A DNA stretch of 41,520 nucleotides, taken from a virus. The first letter of the stretch is position 1; each line of letters starts with the position of its first letter. The stretch covers positions 1 to 41,520 of the IMG/VR virus record IMGVR_UViG_3300027852_000078. One strand, given 5' to 3'. The position numbers and the translations under genes were made by a program. Positions 30,215 through 37,348 of the stretch are shown here, one piece after another. The notes beneath the pieces are model-generated. The model saw nothing but the letters and a program-made list of their open reading frames with translations, had not been told where the DNA came from and did no database searches.

Positions 30215-30232
30215 GTAAACAATGTAAACAAT
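30215..30232 (+). promoter_or_regulatory. Tandem 9-bp site GTAAACAAT x2
   Basis: Two exact head-to-tail copies of GTAAACAAT, followed by an A-rich stretch ending ACTATAATAG, match 11111-11144 at all but three of 34 positions. Confidence 0.7.
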
Positions 30233-30499
30233 AAAAAGACTATAATAGGTTAAAGATAATAAACAGTATTTATATGTAAGAATATACGTACATAAAAACG
30301 TACATATACGCATAGGACTATATAGGAATCATTGTTTATATCGTTTCTTTGTTTACCTTTACTCTTAATGTTCTAATACTCAGAGAATTAAAAGGGAACA
30401 ATACCTCCAGGAGACCCCCGACAACTTTATAACTTATTAATACTTAGCGGTTTATAAATTATTTACCTAGGCGGCTATGGTATTTTGAACGTTTTATCG

Positions 30500-30507
30500 T
30501 AGATTTG
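30500..30507 (+). promoter_or_regulatory. TAnnTTTG promoter element (TAGATTTG) of terminase operon
   Basis: TAGATTTG is an exact match to the Bacteroidota -7 consensus and lies 22 bases before the terminase small subunit ATG. A TTTTG at 30483-30487 is too close (12 bases) to be a standard -33 element. Confidence 0.6.
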
Positions 30508-30529
30508 TCGTATAATTCTACCGGTAGAT

Positions 30530-31048
30530 ATGTACACACCCGACGAGATAAAACAGTTTAAAGCCTTCATAATCAACGAGGTAATAGGGGGTAAAAGCCT
30601 GGAGTCTCTTATACGAAACGACGTAGACATGAACCTGCCCTCTAGTCCTACGATATACGGCTGGCTCAGAGAGACCACCAGTACAGGGGAGGCTAATAGT
30701 AAATACGACGCCGAGTTCTTTAGCGACTACGCGCATGCGCGCGCAATAAGAGCTAGTAAGATATTCGACGATATGTTAACAATAGCCGACGACGGGAGTA
30801 ACGATACTTATGTCGATCCCGAGTCCGGTAAAACCTTCACAGACTACGACGTAGTACAGCGATCTAAACTGAGAGTCGATACTCGAAAATGGATACTCGC
30901 CCGCATGGATTCTAAACGATTTGGAGATAAGATAGAGACCACTCTCCAGGGAGGAGATAAACCTATACAGACCGTAGACTACTCCAAACTAAGCGACAAC
31001 GCCCTGGAAGAGATAGCGAAACTAACGTCCTCGAAGCATGGGAGTTAA
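30530..31048 (+). CDS. Terminase small subunit
   Basis: The 172-residue protein has an N-terminal helix-turn-helix (KSLESLIRNDVDMNLPSSPTIYGWLRE) for binding the packaging site. A conserved small-terminase block follows: DAEFFSDYAHARAIRASKIFDDMLTIADD, then VQRSKLRVDTRKWILARMDSKRFGDKIE. These blocks are characteristic of the terminase small subunit-like family of Proteobacteria and Bacteroidota phages. It overlaps the large subunit by 11 bases. Confidence 0.88.
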   Translation: MYTPDEIKQFKAFIINEVIGGKSLESLIRNDVDMNLPSSPTIYGWLRETTSTGEANSKYDAEFFSDYAHARAIRASKIFDDMLTIADDGSNDTYVDPESGKTFTDYDVVQRSKLRVDTRKWILARMDSKRFGDKIETTLQGGDKPIQTVDYSKLSDNALEEIAKLTSSKHGS

Positions 31049-32447
31049 CCTGGACCCTAATAAGGCCTTAGGAGAACTGTGCCGCAGGAGGTTCTATAGG
31101 TTTCTACAGGAGTTTTGGTCGGTAATAATAGCAGAAGACCCTGTCTATAATTGGCATATCGAGTACCTGTGCGACGAACTACAGGAGGCCGTCGAGAGAG
31201 TAATACGTGGGGAGGCCAAACTATACGACATTTTAATAAACATACCCCCAGGGACCACAAAGTCCACTATTGCCTCGGTAATGTTGCCCGCCTGGGTATG
31301 GACGATCGAACCGTCTATCCGAACACTAAGCGCAAGTTATGGGGCGACTCTATCTACCGCCCTCAGCGTAAAGTCCAGGGACATAATAAAATCCGCCAAG
31401 TATAAAGAACTCTTCCCCGAGGTAGTTATAAAATACGACCAGGACAACAAAACGTATTACAAAAACACTAAAGGAGGGGAACGTATGGCGACCTCCGTAA
31501 AAGGAGCGGCAACTGGTTTCCACGCCCATATAATAACAGTCGACGACCCTATCGACCCTAACGGGGCCGAGAGTGAACTAGACCGAGAGACGGCAAATAA
31601 CTTTATGAATGTTACTCTTTCGACCAGGAAAGTAGACAAGGCCGTAACTCTCACAATACTAATAATGCAACGACTACACCAGGAGGATCCTAGCGGTATC
31701 TGGTTAGATAACCATAAGAAACTTAAGCATATTTGCCTGCCTGGTGAATTAAGCAAGGAGGTAAAACCCGAACACCTACGAGAGTTATACGACGAGGGAC
31801 TTTTAGATCCTGTACGACTAGACCGCGAAGCCTTGGACGAACTGGCCGACCGCCTAGGTAGTTACGGGTATGCAGGGCAAATAGGGCAGACTCCTACTCC
31901 AAAGGACGGAGGTATATGGCAAAAGTGGATAGTACCTATAGAGGCCAAGGATATCCCTAAACTGAGTAACGTAGGGTCCGACTGGGATTTAGCCTATACC
32001 AAGGATCAAAAGAACAGTGCCTCCGCATTTATTACGGCAGGTAAAAATGGTCCGGATATGTATATAACTGACCTGGGGTACGTATACAACGAGTTCCCGC
32101 AGTTAATTAAATACATGAAGGTCAGAACTTTCCCGCACTACATAGAGGCCAAAGCTAGTGGCAAGAGTGCCAAACAAACGTTAAAACAACAAGGTATCCC
32201 GGCCATAGAGGTACAGGTAGACGGAGGAGGAGATAAGATAGGGAGGACTAAATTAGCTACACCCTACGCAGAGAGCGGCCTGGTCTATTGTGATAGAAAA
32301 ATATTACCTTTGTTGTACGACGATAAAAAACAGGGTATCCTAACGTTCCCAAATACGGGAACAGATCTTAACGACGCCCTGGTCCAGTCAATTAACCGAC
32401 TGTTAAAATATAAACGTACTAAACTTAGGAGGAGTAGTGTACGTTAA
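31038..32447 (+). CDS. Terminase large subunit
   Basis: The 469-residue packaging motor has an ATPase with Walker A NIPPGTTKST (residues 68-77, Lys75), a Walker B-like segment HIITVDDPID near residue 165, and a coupling-type motif around LTILIMQRLHQEDPSG. The C-terminal RNase H-like nuclease begins at GSDWDLAYTKD (catalytic Asp near residue 314), with acidic residues later near FPNTGTDLNDALVQ. It cuts and packages concatemeric DNA with the small subunit. Confidence 0.95.
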   Translation: MGVNLDPNKALGELCRRRFYRFLQEFWSVIIAEDPVYNWHIEYLCDELQEAVERVIRGEAKLYDILINIPPGTTKSTIASVMLPAWVWTIEPSIRTLSASYGATLSTALSVKSRDIIKSAKYKELFPEVVIKYDQDNKTYYKNTKGGERMATSVKGAATGFHAHIITVDDPIDPNGAESELDRETANNFMNVTLSTRKVDKAVTLTILIMQRLHQEDPSGIWLDNHKKLKHICLPGELSKEVKPEHLRELYDEGLLDPVRLDREALDELADRLGSYGYAGQIGQTPTPKDGGIWQKWIVPIEAKDIPKLSNVGSDWDLAYTKDQKNSASAFITAGKNGPDMYITDLGYVYNEFPQLIKYMKVRTFPHYIEAKASGKSAKQTLKQQGIPAIEVQVDGGGDKIGRTKLATPYAESGLVYCDRKILPLLYDDKKQGILTFPNTGTDLNDALVQSINRLLKYKRTKLRRSSVR

Positions 32448-32464
32448 TCATAAATTCTAAAACT

Positions 32465-32647
32465 ATGACAGAACTAGAAAAAGTAAAAACGGTTTTCGCG
32501 GAGCTCGTGTCTTCCGCTAAACGTTTAAAAAAAGCAATGCAAGAAATGGAGGCCTTAGTGGAAGTGATAGATAATAACGAAACTTTCAATGACGACCCCG
32601 ACATAAAAAGAATGTTAATCGAACTAGACAAACTAGACGTATTCTAA
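32465..32647 (+). CDS. Small helical hypothetical protein (60 aa)
   Basis: A short charged coiled-coil-like protein (LEKVKTVFAELVSSAKRLKKAMQEMEALVEVIDNNE). No family is recognised. It lies between the terminase and the neck genes. Confidence 0.55.
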   Translation: MTELEKVKTVFAELVSSAKRLKKAMQEMEALVEVIDNNETFNDDPDIKRMLIELDKLDVF

Positions 32648-32653
32648 AAACCT

Positions 32654-32827
32654 ATGAAACTAGAAACAAGAGTAATTAACTGGCGGGGAGTTAAACCCTT
32701 TAAAGTTTTTCATTTCGCAGTCTCGTACAGATCTTATACGGATATTGACGAGAAAACATACCATGTCCAGGTCGGATATTGGGAGTTTCGTTTCTCGATA
32801 GTAGGTAAGGGTGCTTTAAAACTTTAA
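32654..32827 (+). CDS. Small hypothetical protein (57 aa)
   Basis: The frame fills the gap between two genes (6 bases before, 4 after) and encodes a basic, aromatic-rich beta protein (MKLETRVINWRGVKPFKVFH, then FAVSYRSYTDIDEKTYHVQV). Codon use is like that of the neighbours. No family is recognised. Confidence 0.55.
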   Translation: MKLETRVINWRGVKPFKVFHFAVSYRSYTDIDEKTYHVQVGYWEFRFSIVGKGALKL

Positions 32828-32831
32828 ACTT

Positions 32832-33395
32832 ATGAGTCTTGCCACGTTTATATCTAAAATAACTAATATCGATATGGTACAGAAATACAGCGAGAGGGTG
32901 TCTTCTCTCTGCGGTGTTTCTCTTGAAAACCTACTACATACTCCTTACGTAACCCTTAAGCACGATATCCCTGGACTTATCGATAAAGGACAATACGACC
33001 AGGCACTTACGGAGGTACTTTGGGCCGCAGTGGAACCAAAAATAAAAAGGTTCTCTAACTTTAAACATAGATACCTCAGCATAAAAGTTCGCAGAACGAA
33101 CAACTATAAAAAACTTAAATTCCTATTCTGGATACAAGACCAATATAAGGCCATAAATAAACTGGAGAGAGACTATTTAGCCAATCCTCCCGACCCTAAA
33201 CTGGTGGCTGCAGGGATTGATAAACTTAATATTCTAGGAGATAGAAATATAATAGACTCCCTGGCAGGAGGAGATATCCTTAAGTGGTCGAAAATAGAGA
33301 AACTGCCGTATAGTCTTATCTTTGACAAGCAGTTAAAAGTAGTTATCGAGAGCCGAATTAACAAAGAGTTAGTTATTCTAAATAAAAATTCTTAG
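32832..33395 (+). CDS. Hypothetical late protein (187 aa)
   Basis: A helical, basic protein. Recognisable blocks are LKHDIPGLIDKGQYDQALTEVLWAAVEPKIKRF, YKAINKLERDYLANPPDPKLVAAGIDKLNILGDRNIIDSLAGGDILKWSKIEKLPY and a C-terminal helix. It lies between terminase and neck genes; I suspect a virion assembly or structural role. No specific family is named. The promoter for the next operon lies inside its last codons. Confidence 0.6.
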   Translation: MSLATFISKITNIDMVQKYSERVSSLCGVSLENLLHTPYVTLKHDIPGLIDKGQYDQALTEVLWAAVEPKIKRFSNFKHRYLSIKVRRTNNYKKLKFLFWIQDQYKAINKLERDYLANPPDPKLVAAGIDKLNILGDRNIIDSLAGGDILKWSKIEKLPYSLIFDKQLKVVIESRINKELVILNKNS

Positions 33396-33400
33396 CTTTG
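33393..33400 (+). promoter_or_regulatory. TAnnTTTG promoter element (TAGCTTTG)
   Basis: TAGCTTTG is an exact -7 consensus match, overlapping the previous stop codon and lying 4 bases before the ATG at 33405. It would give a nearly leaderless transcript of the neck and tail genes. Confidence 0.5.
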
Positions 33401-33404
33401 TAAG

Positions 33405-33908
33405 ATGGATATAGTCGCATTTTTTAAACTAGTAGTAGAGGCCTGGCAAGCCGAACAGAAATGCGGTTTTTGTTGGGAGTTTGCCGCACCACTTACTGAG
33501 GCAGCAGCAAATAAACAGGAACTCCGCGACCCTTGTTGTGCACAGATATTTCTTACCGATTATACCCTAAACGAGGTACGAACTTTTGCGGATACTGGTT
33601 TCCAAAACAGTCGCGCAGATAACCACAGCTTTACTCTTTGGGCACTTAAACAGGACGATATAGGGACTAATAACTATAACGAAATTAAGAACCACCCGAT
33701 AGAGGAGAGTAAATGGGAAACGATATTAAAACCTCTTAAGGATTGTTTAACCCAGGAGAACCTCTTGTCCTTCTGTATAGAATCCGGGAGAGTCGTTACC
33801 GAGTATCCCGTACAGATAACTAACTGGCAGATGTCTACTAAGATACAATACCTAGAAGGGTACACAGGTTGGCAGACCCGAGTAACTTTTAAAGAGATAA
33901 TACAATGA
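33405..33908 (+). CDS. Late protein with conserved Cys, probable neck or minor structural protein
   Basis: This 167-residue protein begins FFKLVVEAWQAEQKCGFCWEFAAPLTEAAANKQELRDPCCAQIFLTDY, with four Cys in CGFC and PCC pairs that may bind metal or form disulfides. The C-terminal half is beta-rich (VTEYPVQITNWQMSTKIQYLEGYTGWQTRVTFKEI). It is placed where tail-completion or connector proteins usually lie. No family name can be given from sequence alone. It overlaps the next gene by ATGA. Confidence 0.6.
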   Translation: MDIVAFFKLVVEAWQAEQKCGFCWEFAAPLTEAAANKQELRDPCCAQIFLTDYTLNEVRTFADTGFQNSRADNHSFTLWALKQDDIGTNNYNEIKNHPIEESKWETILKPLKDCLTQENLLSFCIESGRVVTEYPVQITNWQMSTKIQYLEGYTGWQTRVTFKEIIQ

Positions 33909-34111
33909 TATACGTATACATACTTTTAGGGATATTTATTTTTTTCTTAGCCGTCTATTTATACAAGAGGCGACTTACAGACTGGAGAGATAACGCCGAC
34001 TTTACCACGGTACAGGGGCAGGCCTTAATAAAAGCATGTAACCGAAAACTCGATTTTATAAATGGCTACCGAATATTTAACCGACGCACAAAAAGAGGAC
34101 ATAGTAGCTGA
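33905..34111 (+). CDS. Small single-TM protein (68 aa)
   Basis: An N-terminal membrane segment (MIYVYILLGIFIFFLAVYLY) is followed by a basic, soluble part (DWRDNADFTTVQGQALIKACNRKLDFINGYRIFNRRTKRG). It is coupled upstream by ATGA and overlaps the next gene by 50 bases in another frame, which is unusual in this genome, so the C terminus may be less constrained. A membrane protein among neck genes has no obvious role. Confidence 0.55.
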   Translation: MIYVYILLGIFIFFLAVYLYKRRLTDWRDNADFTTVQGQALIKACNRKLDFINGYRIFNRRTKRGHSS

Positions 34112-34520
34112 GGTTATAACTAAGTTCTTAATACCTCACTTTACCGACTTGGGCATGAATGCCTCGGGCAACTGGGTAGAGAAAACGGAGGCAGTAGTAG
34201 ACGTTATAAGAGGACCTAAATACACGGAGCAACTTATATACGGGAGGAGTCCTGGGACTTTCGCCCCTATCCAACCTCTAAAGGAGTGGGCTATGGTTAA
34301 ATTCGGGTACGACGAGCAGAGAGCTACCAGTATGGCCTACGCAGTTAGTAATAGTCTTAAGCAAAAAGGGAGCACCTGGTACCAGCAGGGAGGCACCGAC
34401 TTAATAGAAATACTGCGCAGCCAAGAGGTAGCGGATTTTATAACAGAGAGGGCCTCCAGTTTTATAGTACAGCAAATACAGCTAGAGATAGAACGAGACC
34501 TAAAACAAACTTTTAAGTAA
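34062..34520 (+). CDS. Neck/tail-completion-like virion protein
   Basis: The 152-residue product resembles virion proteins of the gp10/neck type: a helical start, a beta hairpin (GNWVEKTEAVVDVIRGPKYTEQLIYGRSPGTFAPIQPLKEWAMVKFGYDEQRATSMAYAVSNSLKQKGS) with the L-YGR-PG--P---L--W---K-G pattern, and a long C-terminal helix. This pattern recurs in Bacteroidota phage connector proteins. It overlaps the next gene by one base (TAATG). Confidence 0.6.
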   Translation: MATEYLTDAQKEDIVAEVITKFLIPHFTDLGMNASGNWVEKTEAVVDVIRGPKYTEQLIYGRSPGTFAPIQPLKEWAMVKFGYDEQRATSMAYAVSNSLKQKGSTWYQQGGTDLIEILRSQEVADFITERASSFIVQQIQLEIERDLKQTFK

Positions 34521-35494
34521 TGGCAGGACCTACCCAAACAATAAGCGGACTAAATAACGACCGATATATGGTTAACAACCCTATTTGGGTAGATATTAAA
34601 TACATAGCTAACGACGTTAAGTACGTACTTATCTCTATTGTACCTATTTTAGATCCTGGAGAACCGCAAAATACTATACCGACGAGACTAAGACTATACC
34701 CGGATTTTAATAGGTCTCTTTACTTTGACCTGTCCGAATGTATTAAGGCTTTTTTTAAAAGACCTAACCACCCGGAGAGCATAGCCAACGGCCAGTCTTT
34801 AGGGACTAATTATATAAAAGCACAAATAACGTTAACAGGAGTTAAAAACGACGGACAGACACAGACGTATCTAACCGTGGCCCGTAATTTCATAAGAGGA
34901 GGAGAGGAGAGCTACCGAACGAACGTAACTGCCGCCCACGGACAAGTATTAAAAGAGAGTACCAAGATACCTCGCTGGCCTGGCTATCCTGTAGCGAAAT
35001 ACATAATAGATAAAGCCCTAATACAATACTACTCCATTATACCTGCGTCGGAAACGGTACAGCGAAAAGTAGTAGGGTGTAACCCTGTTTATATTAGGTT
35101 TCTTAATACCCAAGGAGGTTACTCTTTTTGGTTATTTGAACAATATACAATCAATAAGAAGAGCGCTAAACCTAAGATATTAACGGGGAGAGAAGGATTT
35201 ACCAGCCTAGGACATAAAATAGACTGGACGTTAAACGTAGAGAGCAGGGTAGATAGTGAGTACTTCCAAACATTTAGGGCCTTATGTGAAAGTCCCGAGG
35301 TACACGTTTGGGGGCTAGTAGCTAAAGCCTTTGCGGATCTACAGACAGCAGGTAAAACTGCACAAATAAAATATACCTGGGACAGAGTTATAAATCCCGG
35401 TAATACTGTGAATACTAACAGTTACGAAGCCGTACAGGATTTTAAATTAAAATTCGATTTATTAATGCCGCATAACTCCCTACTGACATGGTAA
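34520..35494 (+). CDS. Tail structural protein (324 aa)
   Basis: A beta-rich protein without enzyme motifs. Features include a Pro/Arg-rich loop (NTIPTRLRLYPDFNRSLYFDLSECIKAFFKRP), KAQITLTGVKNDGQTQTYLTVARNFIRGG and a C-terminal domain ending LKFDLLMPHNSLLTW. Location between neck genes and a large baseplate-like protein, ahead of the tape measure, suggests a distal tail or tail-tip component. It overlaps the next gene by 7 bases. Confidence 0.55.
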   Translation: MAGPTQTISGLNNDRYMVNNPIWVDIKYIANDVKYVLISIVPILDPGEPQNTIPTRLRLYPDFNRSLYFDLSECIKAFFKRPNHPESIANGQSLGTNYIKAQITLTGVKNDGQTQTYLTVARNFIRGGEESYRTNVTAAHGQVLKESTKIPRWPGYPVAKYIIDKALIQYYSIIPASETVQRKVVGCNPVYIRFLNTQGGYSFWLFEQYTINKKSAKPKILTGREGFTSLGHKIDWTLNVESRVDSEYFQTFRALCESPEVHVWGLVAKAFADLQTAGKTAQIKYTWDRVINPGNTVNTNSYEAVQDFKLKFDLLMPHNSLLTW

Positions 35495-37347
35495 GAGTAG
35501 TAATAGAGGGAACAGGTAAAGAACTGGAGATCCTAGGGACTAAAATACGTTACGTTAAACAGGTGGCGGACATAGGAGAGGTTACTAAAGTTAACACCTC
35601 TTACAGTTGGTCTATGAAGTTTCCAAAGACCGCCGCTAACACCGAGATACTAGAAGGTCTCGGAATAGTAGGAGACACTTCTACTATTCCGTACCGCAAA
35701 ATATATTGTAACATAATCGACAACGGACTAACTGTCGTTAATAAAGGTTTGTTAAAAGTGCAAAGCACAGACGACGAGTATAAGGCTTTTATACAGGACG
35801 GTATCATAGAGTTTTTTACCGACATATCGATAGATAAAGTTAGCGACGTCATAGACCTATCTAACTTAGACCACGAGAATACGGTAGCCAACATAATAGC
35901 TAGCTTTACTAATATAGAGTACCGCTACATTATAGCCAGCTACAACGGTCCGCCTCTTGCAAATTTGTTCGACACAACGAACTTAAACCCTTTCGCGTTG
36001 ACTCCGAGCATAAATGTTGAGTATTTGTGGAATAGAATTTTTGAGCATTACGGATGGGGCTATTCGGGAGATATAAATATGGAGGGGCTATGGATGACGT
36101 ACCCCAACGCTATAGGGTTCTCAGAAGAGGGTAACATAGAAGTATTAGGCGCCAACGCTAAGCCTATTACGTACGACACGGCCAACGACAACGACGAGCA
36201 CCGCGCGCAGTGGAACGTAGTTAGCATAGATGCTGCTCACGTATCTATAGGCCCAGTAGGACAGGAGCACTCTATAGTATTTGCGCAGGCAGGTAACTAC
36301 CGCATTAAAATTAAAATGTTTGGTCTTTGGGTACGCACATTTCCGCCCGACTCACAAGCCTATAAAAATTATGTAAAATTAAACGGCGTAGCTATTAGCG
36401 ACATTTTCTACAGTAATACCGACGACGAGATAGTACTAGATATTATAGCTTTTAATAATTCTCTGCTACAGCTAATAGTTAAAAACCCCGATAACGCAAC
36501 AGGACTTATATATGTGCTGCCTAGTAGCTACATGAAAATAGAGACGCTAGGCGTACAGACTATAAGTTTTAGCAAAGCACTTATAAAGTATAAAGTAGCA
36601 GATTTTTTTAAAGAGATTTTAGTAAGGCAGGCACTTATACCCTTTGCGGACATAGACAATAAAACTATCAATTTTATAAACCTTAGTAACTTATTAAACG
36701 CCGACGCTATCGACTGGTCGGATAAGTATATACGCCGCAAAAAGGAAAGCTACGTATACAAAAGCTACGCTAAGAGTAACTACCTCCGCCATAAGTATGA
36801 CGACAAAGAAAGCGACTACAAAGACGGCATACTAACGGTAGAGAATGAAAACCTTAAAATAGCGAAAACCATATACAAGTCTAAAACCTATGCGCCCGAG
36901 GAGGAGCTGCAGGAGTTTTTAAACGCAGGTACGTCTTACTTTGTTAATATATTTAAGATGTTCAGCGTAGAGCTAAAAGAAGACCCAGACACGGGCGACC
37001 TATTAGCCGACTATAAAACTCTTAAGGATAGATTTTTTATATTTAGTGCTGAGGTAGTAGACAGGGATTTATATATTTTGAGCAACTTAGTAGAGTCTTT
37101 TCCTCTAGCGTCGCTAAATGGTAATACGTTCGACGACATAGTGCAGGATAACTATGCAGAGATTAACGCCATACTAAACGAAACTCGCCTGCACCTTATA
37201 GAGCTCGCACTAACTAAGTGGGACGTAGCTACTTTAGACCTCAGTAAGCGCTATTATTTTAAGCAGGAGAAAAATTACTATTTACTAAACAAACTAACCT
37301 GGGAGAGCGGCAACGTATGTACAGGGGAGTTCGTAAGACTTTTATAA
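35488..37347 (+). CDS. Large tail/baseplate hub-like protein (619 aa)
   Basis: The N-terminal 120 residues (VVIEGTGKELEILGTKIRYVKQVADIGEVTKVNTSYSWSMKFPKTAANTEIL) recall the start of tail-tip proteins in Bacteroidota phages. The middle is beta-rich, with a possible carbohydrate-binding segment around residues 230-340. A helical region near 370-420 (SKALIKYKVADFFKEILVRQALIPFADIDNKTINFI) follows. From about 36000 the codon choice changes: Arg is mostly CGC, which is rare in both neighbours. This suggests that the distal part was exchanged by recombination, as happens in host-contact proteins. It lies directly upstream of the tape measure gene. Confidence 0.55.
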   Translation: MVRVVIEGTGKELEILGTKIRYVKQVADIGEVTKVNTSYSWSMKFPKTAANTEILEGLGIVGDTSTIPYRKIYCNIIDNGLTVVNKGLLKVQSTDDEYKAFIQDGIIEFFTDISIDKVSDVIDLSNLDHENTVANIIASFTNIEYRYIIASYNGPPLANLFDTTNLNPFALTPSINVEYLWNRIFEHYGWGYSGDINMEGLWMTYPNAIGFSEEGNIEVLGANAKPITYDTANDNDEHRAQWNVVSIDAAHVSIGPVGQEHSIVFAQAGNYRIKIKMFGLWVRTFPPDSQAYKNYVKLNGVAISDIFYSNTDDEIVLDIIAFNNSLLQLIVKNPDNATGLIYVLPSSYMKIETLGVQTISFSKALIKYKVADFFKEILVRQALIPFADIDNKTINFINLSNLLNADAIDWSDKYIRRKKESYVYKSYAKSNYLRHKYDDKESDYKDGILTVENENLKIAKTIYKSKTYAPEEELQEFLNAGTSYFVNIFKMFSVELKEDPDTGDLLADYKTLKDRFFIFSAEVVDRDLYILSNLVESFPLASLNGNTFDDIVQDNYAEINAILNETRLHLIELALTKWDVATLDLSKRYYFKQEKNYYLLNKLTWESGNVCTGEFVRLL

Positions 37348-37348
37348 C

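Larger units (their letters stand above)
30100..30529 (+). promoter_or_regulatory. Large repeat-rich regulatory gap before terminase
   Basis: No gene is supported in these 430 bases. It holds about eight copies of an RTAAAC-type motif in both orientations: 30140, the palindrome at 30160-30178, the tandem pair at 30215-30232, reverse copies at 30331-30339 and 30348-30357. There is a near-palindrome around two ACGTACAT copies (about 30285-30310), an AT-rich block and a promoter at 30500. Layout and sequence echo the gap at 11047-11378. Regulatory hub, origin of replication and packaging site are all possible. Confidence 0.7.

Noticed and set aside
30215-30232. GTAAACAA as a forkhead-type binding site
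   Set aside because: The match to the eukaryotic forkhead consensus is a coincidence in a bacterial virus.
31151-31405. 84-codon + strand frame inside the terminase large subunit gene
   Set aside because: It lies wholly inside a confident gene in another frame, is very Arg/Thr-rich, and has no start signal.
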